From positions 48,433,027-48,497,026 of the forward strand of contig OY757934.1 in NCBI GenBank assembly GCA_963585895.1: a stretch of 64,000 nt of DNA, written 5' to 3'. Below the pieces are notes generated by a model. That model was not told where the DNA came from, did not search any database, and saw nothing but the letters and a program-made list of their open reading frames with translations. Both the position numbers and the translations under genes were made by a program. Of the stretch, positions 33,190-43,171 are shown in pieces (position 1 is the first letter of the stretch; the number at the start of each line of letters is the position of its first letter). This stretch comes from Sepioteuthis lessoniana. Taxonomy: Eukaryota > Mollusca > Cephalopoda > Myopsida > Loliginidae.

Positions 33190-33420
33190 TTCTCCTGAAA
33201 AGGCGGAAGTAAGGGTGAACTCATGAGCGATGTACTCCTGTTGACCTCTGCACACGGACGAGCAAGGGTAGGGTGACCAGCTAGAACCGATAACCGATCT
33301 ACAACAGCTCTATACTGATACAGGATGTAGCATGGAAGACCTGCCGAGAGCGATGGATGATAGTGACGAGTGGCGGGAGAGGGTCAGGGAAATCCGTGCT
33401 AGCAGCACGACATGATGATA
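33190..33420 (+). pseudogene. LINE-R extreme 3' end
   Basis: Plus frames give SDVLLLTSAHGRARV and TDTGCSMEDLPRAMDDSDEW then RERVREIRASSTT and a stop, followed by GATGATATG. Confidence 0.85.
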
Positions 33421-33647
33421 TGTAAGAATACCTAAAGAGCCAGGACTTGTCTACCTAGGTTTCACTTACCGGGTCATCCAGATAATTCTGACAAAAGAGG
33501 GTTGGCCCAAACGACATTTTATTGATAAAGCGACCCAGATATCAGCATGTGTGATTTTTTTTATTTATTTACAAATTTTATCGTCAGGATTTTTTCACAC
33601 CGCTAGAGTTATAAGTATAAAAATAAAAAATAAAATATGCATATATA
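33421..33647. other. No recognised feature
   Basis: AT-rich spacer between a LINE-R end and SINE-A. Confidence 0.5.
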
Positions 33648-33872
33648 TAAAAGTAAGTTAGCCGACCGTAGTCAAGGGCAACGCGAAGGCTTCCTTTTCA
33701 ATAGCTACTACGACGTGATGTTGGCGAGGGCGCTACTCCTTTCCCTGGATTTCCCCACTTACCCTTGATCATTACCTTATAATTCTGTGTGTTAAGCAAG
33801 GAGGCATCGAGTACCACTTTTTAGTCTCTAGTATGATTCGACCTGGGATTGAACCCCGGTCCCCCGGACCAT
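33648..33872 (-). mobile_element. SINE-A copy, head truncated
   Basis: AGTTAGCCGACCGTAGTCAA, CTTTCCCTGGATTTCCCCAC, GGGATTGAACCCCGG (box B). Stops at ACCATTGACGAATT, where the SINE-B begins. Confidence 0.9.
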
Positions 33873-34098
33873 TGACGAATTGATTTGATTTCATTGTTTT
33901 AATGGTATATAGGCTTTGTGGATTATTTAATACTAAAGCCATCAATGTAGAAGAAAAGTAGCTGAGAGATAAAAGGAATCATGCCTTTTCCTAGGGCATT
34001 ATTTCGAAAGTGAATGTATTTGTGCGACTGGAGTTCGAAGTAACTGACCACGAAGTCGCAGTCTAGCATATCAACTGCAAGGCCATTGATACTCCTCC
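33873..34098 (-). mobile_element. SINE-B copy, full length
   Basis: Tail ATGGTATATAGGCTTTGTGG / ATTATTTAATAC, body CATGCCTTTTCCTAGGGC, head CTGGAGTTCGAAGTAACTG (box B region) and AACTGCAAGGCCATTGATA (box A region). Confidence 0.85.
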
Positions 34099-34109
34099 AT
34101 ATGTGTGTC

Positions 34110-34185
34110 TGACTCTGTGTATGTTTGTGTGTGTGTGTGTTAGGGTTCCATCTATGGATCAAACAGATCTGTTTGAGATAATGTT
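34110..34185 (+). mobile_element. GT run and SINE-C scrap
   Basis: GTGTGT at 34,124-34,140, then TTAGGGTTCCATCTATGGAT matching the SINE-C centre. Confidence 0.5.
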
Positions 34186-34227
34186 TTAAAGGATTTTGAA
34201 CGTTAGCTTTTAAAACTTTGGTATTAC

Positions 34228-34548
34228 AACAAAGTATCAAGTGTTGGAGGCAATACCCTACAAAACAGTAGCTGTACGGCCACCTACAACCCATCACGAA
34301 AACTATCAAAGTCAGACGAACCAGACATGCGAGACACTACTGGAAAAGTAAGGACGAACATATAAGTGATATACTCCTGTGGACCCCTTCCCATGCACGA
34401 GCAAAGGCAGGACGACCAGTTAGAATCTATATACAACAGTGTCGATACAGGATGTAGCCTTGAAGACCTCTCGGGAGCGATGGACGATAGAGACGGGTGG
34501 CGAGAGAGGGTCAAGGAGATCCGTGCTGGCAGCGTGACATGATGATGA
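34228..34548 (+). pseudogene. LINE-R 3' end
   Basis: Plus frames: VAVRPPTTHHENYQSQTNQT (shifted), HARHYWKSKDEHISDILLW, LEDLSGAMDDRDGWRERVKE then a stop and GATGATGATC. Confidence 0.88.
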
Positions 34549-34624
34549 TCAAGTGTTTTCCAGTATAAAATGACTGCAAAGATATATTTTTATACTGTAC
34601 ATAATTGAAGACTATAATTCTTAA

Positions 34625-34682
34625 ACTGACGTCGGCATTAAATAATAAGAATTGGCATGCCAAAAAACAACCACCAAAACTA
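34625..34682 (+). mobile_element. Detached SINE-B/C type tail
   Basis: GTCGGCATTAAATAATAAG / AATTGGCATGCC then CAACCACCAAAAC: the shared hairpin tail without a body. Confidence 0.65.
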
Positions 34683-34694
34683 AGAAATAATTAC

Positions 34695-34823
34695 CTTCAA
34701 GTCACGCTGAAAGCCGAAGTTAAGCAACATTGAACCTCATCAGTACTTTAACGAATAACCGCTTCAAAATCATTAGTATCTGAGAGGCCTTGTGCCAGAC
34801 TAAGCAAAGCTTAGTAAATAAAG
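34695..34823 (+). mobile_element. SINE-5S copy
   Basis: The head matches the 3' two thirds of 5S rRNA: GCCGAAGTTAAGCAAC (box A region), then CATCAGTACTTTAACGAATA and ACCGC (the box C region of 5S, GTACTTGGATGGGTGACCGC). The tail is GAGGCCTTGTGCCAGACTAA + GCAAAGCTTAGTAAATAAA. Confidence 0.88.
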
Positions 34824-35160
34824 AAAACATCATGCCCTCCACTTATTTCTAATTATGTGCATCTGCTTCTTTGCACAAATATTTTTGACGAAAGGGCAGT
34901 GGCAGAGGCGGTGGCAGAGACGACAGCGGTGGTGGTTTACTTCCCCAAAAATCTGGGGCAACAGAAAAGGGATTCGAAAGATATACCTCTTTTCCTCATC
35001 CAACAACAGTAATGTTTTATTTTTGCTCGTCTTTTTCTACGTTTTATTGTTTATATATATAATATCCCAACCGTCTGGGTCGAATACTTTCTTCCGACTG
35101 TTAAAGGAAGTAGTTTAGAGTCCTTGGAGAATTAAAATAATTTTAGCATTATTACTCCTC
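34824..35160. other. No recognised feature
   Basis: Contains a GGCAGWGGC-rich stretch (34,895-34,940); no family match. Confidence 0.5.
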
Positions 35161-35164
35161 TAGA

Positions 35165-35565
35165 GTTTTTCACATCAGTGTTAGCTGATGGTTTTTCACT
35201 TGAGTTTGAGTGACAGCAAGTCTCCTCAAGTCTCCAGGACTCGTCTCAGTATTCTGGCCGTCCTCAGCAATGCTGTCGTTTGGATAGTCTCTACCCATCC
35301 GCCAACTTCCAAGTCCTCCAGGCCCTTTCATAATCCTTTAGTTACTGCGCCTAACGCACCAATCACAATTGCCACAATCGTTACTTTCATGTTCCACAGT
35401 TTTTTTCAAATCTCTAGCAAGGTCGAGGTACTTATCCTTCGTTTCTCTTTCCTTCAGATTTATTCTGTGGTCCGCCGGGACAGCAAAGTCGACAATTTTG
35501 CAGATTCTCTTTCTTTTGTTGATTATTATTATTATGATTATTATTATTATTATACTTTCTTTCTA
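35165..35565 (-). pseudogene. LINE-Z 3' end, short
   Basis: On the minus strand from 35,518: NLQNCRLCCPGGPQNK-like, then the dead KNCGT*K block, GRVETIQTTALLRTARILR-like, and AAACCATCAGCTAACACTGA. The 5' breakpoint falls in the codons for the isoleucine run of RPDLIII, and there an ATA/ATT microsatellite (35,520-35,560) has grown. Confidence 0.82.
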
Positions 35566-35619
35566 AGTCTGTTCATAATTATGCATTGACTAATATGCGT
35601 ATGTCTTCATCTCAGTATG

Positions 35620-35620
35620 T

Positions 35621-35668
<48 letters not shown>
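35620..35668 (+). repeat. CT dinucleotide microsatellite
   Basis: About 24 units. Confidence 0.97.
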
Positions 35669-35670
<2 letters not shown>

Positions 35671-35689
35671 AGGCTATACCTATCTGTGT

Positions 35690-35887
35690 TTAGCACATAC
35701 CCTTGGGAAAGGTATGAATCCAATTATTCTCCTTCCAGCTATGGGTAAATAGTAGGACAGACTAGGTTCTTCAGCCTTGGTGAGGCAACTAGTCTAGGAG
35801 AAGGAAAACTCTGAATTGAAACCTGTTAAACTCCGCTTAAAAATTGACCTTGTGTCATATCCTGCCCGAGCGGAGGGGTTGATAAAT
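35690..35887 (+). mobile_element. SINE-E copy, head lost
   Basis: TAGCACATACCCTTGGGAAA, GGTATGAATCCAATTATTC, GAGGCAACTAGTCTAGGAG, CATATCCTGCCCGAGCGG and AGGGGTTGATAAATAG: a well-preserved tail. Confidence 0.9.
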
Positions 35888-35904
35888 AGTACCTATCTGT
35901 GTTT

Positions 35905-36000
35905 ATTCATATCTATCAATCCCACTCTATTCATATCTAAGTCTATTCATTTCATTCTATTTCAGTCTATTCATATCTATCTATCTATCTATCTATCACA
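35905..36000 (+). repeat. CTAT-rich microsatellite
   Basis: Diffuse TCTATTCATAT units ending in six CTAT units. Confidence 0.85.
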
Positions 36001-36057
36001 GTCTATTAATTTACTTTTTTCTCTCTGTCTCTGTCACTCTTTCCCTGACTATCTTTC

Positions 36058-36420
36058 CGTTGCCCAGTCGGCTGGGGCTGTAGAATACACTGACAGCACC
36101 TCTGCAATAAGTGTCCTGGATATGGCACTAAACAATCTGACGGTGAGGTTCCTGTAATGACAGAACTAAACTGCGTAAACTGAATTGTTTGAAATAGAAC
36201 TGTTTTGATATTTAACTGTGTTTGGATAAAAACCATACTTATACTAAACTAAATAGCTTGAATTAGAACTGTTTGACTAAACTGAATAGCTTGAAATAGA
36301 AATGTTTTTGACAATTAAACTGTGTACTTATGCTAAACTGAATTGTTTGAAATATAACTGATTATTTGTATAAAAATGGATTTAGCATTAAATAACCTTC
36401 AAATGTTGATATGCCATATC
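36058..36420 (+). mobile_element. SINE-C copy with internal deletion
   Basis: Head and ACAATCTGACGGTGAGGTTC are present. The GTAGCACC segment is deleted, subrepeats follow, tail TTTAGCATTAAATAACC / TGTTGATATGCC. Confidence 0.9.
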
Positions 36421-36905
36421 AATATATTTATCTCTTTATATATATCTATCTCGCTGTCTCAGTCTATTCATGTATAATTATCTATCTCAGTCCATTTATT
36501 TCTATCTCAGTATATATATATATATATATATGGAAAATCAGTAACTTTTAATACTAAAAGAAGTGTTAATTTTTGTGAAAAATAGACTCGTGAAGCTGTA
36601 AATTTTGTGTCTGTATTTTTGAATTTATTGACCAATCGGCACGCTCGTTTTAAAATTCTTTTTTAGATTCACAGACGACTATATTTGAAAGGTTTTGAAG
36701 ACTCCAACCCACCCAAAATTATTTAAGAAATATTTTCCTTCCTAAAATTTTTTAAAATATTTTTTAACCATTTAGAATCATAGATGAATCATCAACGTTT
36801 TTTTAATCTAATTTCGAGCCAACCTTAATCTTATTAGTGATAAAGTAGATACACCTTTTAGAGGTTTATAGATTCATTCGGTAATCCGCGCAAAACTTTC
36901 GACTT
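36421..36905. other. No recognised feature
   Basis: A TA run at 36,510-36,530, otherwise unassigned. Confidence 0.5.
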
Positions 36906-36907
36906 TA

Positions 36908-37818
36908 CGAGGATCATTAGATAAGTTCCCAGATTTTTTTCGTATGGGCACTTTTATTGATAGTACACACATGAAACTCTAGTCCCCTTTGAAGTAATCT
37001 CCTCCGGCTGCAATGCACTTGTTGTACCGTTCCAACAGCTTCTGGAAAGCCCCATGGAAGTGCTCTTGTGTGAGCGTGTCAATGACCTTCGTCACAGCCT
37101 CTTTCATCTCCTCAGTTGTCTCACAACGACAGCCTCTGAGCTTAGGGAATAAGCAAAAGTCACAGGGAGTAAGGTCTGGACTATAGGGAGGCTGAGGAGC
37201 AGTCTTGATGCCCATCTTGGTCAAATAGTCTGTGACAAGGATGGAGTTGTGGACTGGTGCACTGTCCTGGTGGAAATGCTACTGACCCGATTTGAAGAGT
37301 GCTGACCTCTTCCCGAGGAACCTCTTCCTGAACTCCCTTAAAACCTCAACATAGTAACCCTAACCCTAACCCTTTGGCCAATCAACTCTGGTGTATTGAC
37401 ATCCTTACTCCTCCCACTCTCTCATCATTCCTCACAGACTCCCTGGCTTCCTTGAATCTCTTATGCCACTGAAAAACTGATGCTCGATTCATGCAAGATG
37501 GTCGAAAAGCAGTCTGAAGCATTCCATACGTTTCTGTGGCATTTTTTCCAAGTTTAAAACACAATTTTATTGCATATCGTTCTTCTAAAGTGTCCTCACG
37601 TCCAGATTGCATTTTTTAAATTCACCAACTGTGACTATCAGGCTTTAGTAGGGTGTATTCCAATTGCTGCTGTAGCTGTTCATTTGAAGCTGAAATCATA
37701 AAAATTGGTCAGTCATCTCATAAGATGTATAGCAATAACATACCGAATTTTCAAGAGTCTACGACAATTTTAAATACCTATACAAAAAAAAGTCTGGAAA
37801 CTTATTGAATTTCTTTTC
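36908..37818 (-). mobile_element. Internally deleted mariner, second copy, opposite orientation
   Basis: The left terminal repeat is worn (CGAGGATCATTAGATAAG) after a TA, with the right end decayed near 37,818. On the minus strand the transposase remnant reads EERYAIKLCFKLGKNATETY to NDER (37,612-37,382). Then come three GGGTTA units (37,372-37,355) and the C-terminal part TKMGIKTAPQPPYSPDLTPC with FHGAFQKLLERYNKCIAAGG (37,224-36,979), which is open. Same deletion as at 17,008. Confidence 0.92.
37355..37372 (-). repeat. Three GGGTTA units at the mariner deletion point
   Basis: Identical filler and flanks (GGCCAAA before, CTATGTTGAGG after) to those at 17,423-17,440. Confidence 0.9.
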
Positions 37819-37954
37819 AGTGAAAATCTAACATTTTCTTCCTACAAGATTGTTTAATCATTCTAAATTGAACGAAAATATTTTTGTTTACAATTATTCG
37901 TACTGCCAATATAATCCTTCTCTTACTGATAAAAAATAATAGCTTAGACATTTG

Positions 37955-38150
37955 AAAATTTACATGTCCAAAAATACTTGAGAAATTCAACACTTTTAAA
38001 ATAACTTGAAAAGTTCAAGAGTCAAAAATATTTTAAAATATCAAGTGTCCAAAATTTCTTGAAAAATTCAAGACTTCCAAAATACTAGAAAATTTCAAGT
38101 GTCCCAAAATATTTCCAAAATTTCAAGTGTCCCAAAAATATTAGCTGGCA
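37955..38150 (+). repeat. Degenerate minisatellite, about 30-bp unit
   Basis: Six to seven units of TCAAGTGTCC(C)AAAAT + WTTTKAAAA type, poorly conserved. Confidence 0.7.
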
Positions 38151-38227
38151 GCAATACTCGGACGAAAAACGTTTTATGAAGATATAGAAAGATTTGTCAA
38201 TTGTTTGATATGTTTGCAGAGTGTGTG

Positions 38228-38300
38228 TGAGAGAGAGAGAGAGAGAAAGAGAGGGAGAGAGAGAGAGTGAAAAAAAGAGATTGTAGAGAGAGAGGGTGAC
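38228..38300 (+). repeat. GA-rich tract
   Basis: Interrupted GA units; CT runs of the same kind recur at 38,433-38,466, 38,559-38,582 and 38,694-38,718. Confidence 0.9.
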
Positions 38301-38389
38301 CGCAGCTACGTTGATTTTTTTGTAGGGATTCAAACTTGATATGGATTCTCTCACTCTTTCTCCTTTAGTTTGTTTGACGCCCAAAATGT

Positions 38390-38431
38390 CAATATCGTCG
38401 TCAAGGAGTGCCGACAGCACGAATTACCTTG

Positions 38432-38469
<38 letters not shown>

Positions 38470-38553
38470 CATCCATCCATTACTATCGGCCATCGCACTT
38501 GGTAAGTATTGTATCATCATCATCATCAAGTTGCGTTGATTACACAGATTTCC

Positions 38554-38588
<35 letters not shown>

Positions 38589-38888
38589 CATCCATCCATC
38601 CATTCCTATCGGCCATCGCACTTGGTAAGTATTGTATCGTCATCTTCATCATCATTATCATCAAGTCACGTTGATTACACGGATTTCCCTGACTCTCTCT
38701 CTCTCTCTCTCTCTCTCTTGGTACCTATCATCCATCGCTCCCGACAGGTCTTCTATAGTACATTCCGTGTCGTACAGAGCTGATCTAAATAAGCTATTGG
38801 TCGGCCAACACTGGCACGTCTATGTGGAGGGGGCCATAGAAGAAAATCCAATGAGTTCGTTTTTGCTTCTCCAACAGAGTCTCGCGTA
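38390..38888 (-). pseudogene. LINE-R 3' part (minus arm of an inverted pair)
   Basis: Minus codons: RETLLEKQKRTHWIFFYGPL-like from RHCWRSKNELI, and a TECTIEDLSGAMDDRYQ ending. It meets a plus-strand LINE-R segment at about 38,889. Confidence 0.75.
38460..38720. repeat. Tandem duplication of a LINE-R 3' end with embedded microsatellites
   Basis: The block CATCCATCC, CTATCGGCCATCGCACTTGG, TAAGTATTGTATC, TCATCATC, then GTTGATTACAC and CAGATTTCCCTGACTCTCTC occurs twice with a third partial start. The period is about 130 bp. Confidence 0.85.
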
Positions 38889-39175
38889 AATAAGTAGGAG
38901 CCAACTCCACTCTAAGTGGCGAGCCTCTGAAATTAGTAGACAAGTTCACGTACCTTGACAGCAGTATCTCATCAACTGAAAGTGATGTTAATATACGTCT
39001 AGCGAAGTCTGATAAGGAAGTCTGATCGATCTGATAAAATAAAACAGGATTTCTTCCAAGCTGTGCCAGTGTGTCAATACTACTGTATGGATGCACCACA
39101 TGTTTCCAAACAAAAGTCAAAGAAAAAAACTAGATGGGAACAACATAAGAATGCTACGAAACAGCACTCAGCATT
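38889..39175 (+). pseudogene. LINE-R upstream part (plus arm of an inverted pair)
   Basis: Plus codons in shifting frames: LKLVDKFTYLDSSIS-like, DVNIRLAKS, KIKQDFFQAVPVSILLYGCT-like, KKLDGNNIRMLRN. This is the part that would precede the minus arm in an intact element. Confidence 0.75.
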
Positions 39176-39438
39176 CTTATGGCGTCATAGAGCTGTACTG
39201 ACATGGAAACAGCTTGGAAGAATTCCCTCACTAAACTGACTTAAATGCAAGAACGCTTCAATTTCGTGACTTTTAAGGTTCAAATCTTAAATGTAATAAA
39301 CAGCAAACAAAGCTTACTGCGTCTGTGGCCGAAAAGGATATAGACATCATATGCTTAGAGGAACATAAATATTACCACATCAACTCCGATAATGTATAGG
39401 CATTTGTAGCGGCATTTGCGTGGGAAAACAAGCAATAC

Positions 39439-39440
<2 letters not shown>
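39176..39440. other. No recognised feature
   Basis: Unassigned, ending at a TA run (39,440-39,474). Confidence 0.5.
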
Positions 39441-39476
<36 letters not shown>

Positions 39477-39478
<2 letters not shown>

Positions 39479-39700
39479 TTTAAAGAAAAAAACAAAGACC
39501 AGTTACTTTGGGATTATAAATTTATTTCCATCCTGTTTTGTGTTTCTGATGTAAACCAAAAACACGAAGCCAGAAGATCTGAAGAAGTCCTGCTATATTT
39601 TTCTTCGTGTATTTGGTTTACATCAGAAATACAAAACAGGATGGAAATAAATTTATAATCCTAAAGTAACCGGTCTTTGGTTTTTTCTTTAAATAAAGTA
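39477..39700. mobile_element. Foldback: inverted pair of a PLX-type end
   Basis: The arms 39,477-39,583 and 39,602-39,700 are inverted copies: CTTTAAAGAAAAAA, GGATTATAAATTTATTTCC, CATCCTGTTTTG, CTGATGTAAACC. The centre carries TCTGAAGAAGTCCTGC. A TA run precedes it. Confidence 0.85.
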
Positions 39701-39851
39701 TTACTCTGTAATATTAGTTACATTGAGCTCTCTACCAGGAAAATGTAAATGTTCAGCTTTTGAATGATTTTCTTGTCCTGAAGGAATTACTCCCAACTCT
39801 GGTTTAACTGGACCGAATAATACCTATATATATATATATATATATATATCT

Positions 39852-39975
39852 TTAAGAAAAAAAAACAAAGATCGGTTAATTCAGGATTATAAATTTATTT
39901 CCATCCCGTATTTTCAGTTTCTGGTGTGAACCAAAAACATGAAGAAAAAATTAATACAGGACTTCTTCAGACCCA
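39852..39975 (-). mobile_element. Single arm of the same PLX-type end
   Basis: TCTTTAAGAAAAAAA, GGATTATAAATTTATTTCC, GTTTCTGGTGTGAACC, then ACAGGACTTCTTCAGACCCA; preceded by a TA run (39,826-39,850). Confidence 0.8.
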
Positions 39976-40064
39976 ATGGATAATTAATTAAAATTAAAAT
40001 TAAAATTAAAACTAAACCAGAATAAACACGTGGGCTGTAGGGGGAGAGATTTAGGAGTCTTAAT

Positions 40065-40210
40065 TCCTTTACAGCTTCGACAAACAAAAAGAAGATAACC
40101 CGTGAACGGGGTAAGAAAAAAAAAGGAGTTAGATACAAACCTCAGAATTTCCCAACAACAATATACATATACCAGAAAAACCTTCTTATACTCCCATAGA
40201 AGACACTCTT
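40065..40210. repeat. Unnamed dispersed repeat, uninterrupted copy
   Basis: Matches the flanks of the PLX insertion at 7,945-8,119 and reads straight through the site: AAGATAACCCGTGAACGGGG then TAAG. Confidence 0.8.
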
Positions 40211-42459
40211 CGGTTTTATCTTAAAGTATTTCAAGCATAGAGGTTCAGAAATCTTCACATTTCACATTTCACGGTTCAGATTTCACGCTTCATCTTGTAA
40301 CAGTATGAAGTCAATTTGTGAAGTCAGCCATTAATTGATGCATCGCTAAGTATAATATTCTTAACGTCACACTTGTCAGATAAAAGGACAAAGCAATTGT
40401 TGCCAATCTGACGTCGAATTATTTTAATTCCTTATGTGATGTATGGGACAGACAAAGGGTTTTTCTGATTGTGGCTAATTGTTGATTTTGTTTGGAGATT
40501 CTAAGGTTTGTAAACTGACTCCTTTTTTTCTTCTTACACCATGGAGTAGAGAAAGTAGCGCGTGTCGTTGGACGTGCGAGAGAGATATGTTCGCCATAGT
40601 GTAGCAAATGTTGTGTTTGCTGTTTGAGGAGAGAAACGTTGAAGTCACCGTGAGTTTGTGGTTCTGGTTGTTTCGGGGAGAAGCGTGAATGTCTCCAGAA
40701 AATGTTGCCCAGAGGTGAAGTCGCTAGGTGTCGGGGGGGAATTTTGCATCGCAGTCGATATAGCCAATTTTGGGGGTGACGTAAAGTTGTTCCTGTGTGT
40801 GGCGTATTGAATTCATCTAATTCATATTCAACTGGGAACCCTTGGTCTAAGAGAAATATACGCAAGGGGTCCATAAATTAGACTGCTTCCCTCATTGTGT
40901 CGATGCTGCTGCTGCTATTGGAGAGCAGACAGTAAGACGTCTGCACTGAACGAAGTTGTTCAGCCAAAGAGGGTGTTTGACGGCTTACCCAATTTGTGTT
41001 GCCCAGAAAGATGGTTCGGATGGAATAGGATAAGTCATCCTGATTGGGTGAAATTATGCGTCGACCCTAACGGTCGAATTAAATTACGCGCCAAACAAAA
41101 ATGCGAAATTCTTTCTGCTACAAGCTCCCTCAGGGATGAGGAATCGGACATGCGCCTAATTAAATCTAACCATTTCTTTGGCACTCGAATTAGCTCATCC
41201 GCCAAGTTCTGCTCCGACGCAACGAAAGTAACATCGACTTGGAGGCCGTATTCACAATTCTGTTACTGTAGGATCGTCAACCTCTTCGAACAAGCATCTC
41301 GGTTACGGCTTTGGTTCTAACTCGAGCTCCTCTCGTCAGTGTATCGGTTAGCCAATGGTAGATGCACACGGGATATGTGTTCATTTGAACTGTTCTAGAT
41401 TGCCATTGCAACGAAAGGTTGAGACCTTTCATCATGGCGACAAGCTCTTCTAAATTATGGGGATTTTATATGACCCCGAAAAGCCCGGTTTATTCCTACG
41501 TTTTGTAAAAGAATAAACCGTACTCAACCAGCAGTAGAGATTTGGGTGAGATCTTTTGAAGAAAGGAAGACGAACGACTTATTCGTGCAACAAAATTTAT
41601 ATACAACAACAACAATAAACAGGGTTTTACACCAAATGGAATAAACAACGAATGTGTAAGTAACAGTTCAAAAAAGAGTTCGAGGTGTAAGATGAAGTAA
41701 GGTTAGGTTTGCTGAGAAGGTTGTAAGGTATGTATGTGAAGGTGTTTGAAGGTAAAGTAGGTTTTATAAGGTTTGGTATGGTGAGGTAGATAAAGTGGGT
41801 TTGCAGATAAAATGCCTGCTGGAACTTAACTCTGTGTGTGTCCTGTTCCTTTAAACTCAGCACATGCGTTCGTCGCTCTTGGGTCCCGGTGGTGGAAGGT
41901 ACCAAAATACGTATGCCGTCAAGGGGTGCTACGAAGAGGACCTGTGCTAACAGTGTTGGTAGTGGAACCAAAAGAGGGAGGGTCTCCAGTGGAGCTCCTT
42001 TTTATGATGGACGCCACGTGACCCCAAGGGGCTGCTGCTGTTCAGTGAAACAGGATCACCAGTTCCTTACCAAAATTTCAACAAAATTAATATGCTGGGC
42101 GTCGTTTGTTGGATGAAGCCAGCATGAATCCTCTAGGATGTCACCATGATTCAACAAACAAATTTAGTTCTTTAACAAACTATGTTCTCAAACAATTCTT
42201 TTGATCGAAGAGAATTTTTATTCGAACATTCTAATGCTGAAATAGACCTTTTCGCTTGAACAGACACTTTCGTTGATTACACATTCCCACAAACAAATCT
42301 TTGGATGTTTCTCTTATTTGCATTGCACTTTCGTTGCTAATTGTTAATAAATACATGCTTATTATATTTTTTCAATTCAACCTATGTAGTCTGGTTATTA
42401 ATTTCAACACGTTTGGTTCTTTTTATTGAATTATAATTACATGCAGCCTAATTTAACCG
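40211..42459. other. 2.2 kb unassigned sequence, locally GC-richer
   Basis: Two medium frames occur (40,895-41,320 plus, 141 codons; 40,419-40,874 minus, 151 codons). Neither shows a domain I know, and composition differs from the AT-rich surroundings. GAATAAACCGTACTC near 41,510 could be a polyadenylation signal. May be an old retroelement body; not decided. Confidence 0.35.
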
Positions 42460-42469
42460 CTACAATCTA

Positions 42470-42625
42470 TTTGCCCTGTCAGAAGGCCTTAGAATATGCT
42501 GACTTTAACGCCCAGAAGGTCTTAGAATATGCTGACTTTAATGCACAAAAAGGTATCCCCAGGTAAGACACTTAACTAAACCCGGTGGTGAGGCTCGAAT
42601 TCTGGAGCTCAGGTTAGTGTGAAGT
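42470..42625 (+). mobile_element. Decayed SINE-C head with tandem duplication
   Basis: CCTTAGAATATGCTGACTTT (compare CTGTAGAATACACTGACT) occurs twice, 36 bp apart, then CCCGGTGGTGAGGCTC. The rest is lost. Confidence 0.6.
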
Positions 42626-42784
42626 TCTAATTAATTGTATTCCAGAGGATCGTGTACAAAAGAATTAATAAACAACTACACAAAAAATATAAACGTACAA
42701 TGAACATGATTCCCTAACTTCTAGGCATAAGATAACCCTAGATGGGTTGACAGACCATCAAAATCAAGCAAACACTTAATCAAT

Positions 42785-42818
42785 CACAACTAAGCAAAGC
42801 TTAGGAAATAACAATTAA
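42785..42818 (+). mobile_element. Detached SINE-5S/D type tail
   Basis: CAACTAAGCAAAGCTTAGGA then AATAACAA: the second shared tail without a recognisable head. Confidence 0.6.
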
Positions 42819-43171
42819 ACCTTAAATTTTAAAGATTACTTACATGCGATAGATACAAGGGCGACAACTCCGACTTTTACACGGACTTTTAACTCAATGA
42901 CAATAAAGTTTAAATTATTCCGTCTATGGAAAAAAAGGAACAATCAAATGTATTACTTAAAATAAACACTGAAATAATAAAGAACTTTCCATCTTACCCA
43001 CTCCCAAAATACACTCTAGACTTTTTGAATATTGTTTAAATTTTCAATTAAATGTCTTGAAATCAAGTCGTTCATAACTGAATGGTCTATTGAGAGTTAT
43101 GTCCCTTGAATTTTATGATTATAAAATATATCTTCATGGATGTACTTTTTAAAAAAAGAAATCTAGCGTTA
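42819..43171. other. No recognised feature
   Basis: AT-rich, unassigned. Confidence 0.5.

Noticed and set aside
41838-42116. Overlapping plus-strand frames of 61 and 92 codons
   Set aside because: Two frames of one stretch, neither with a recognisable domain or a splice-consistent context.
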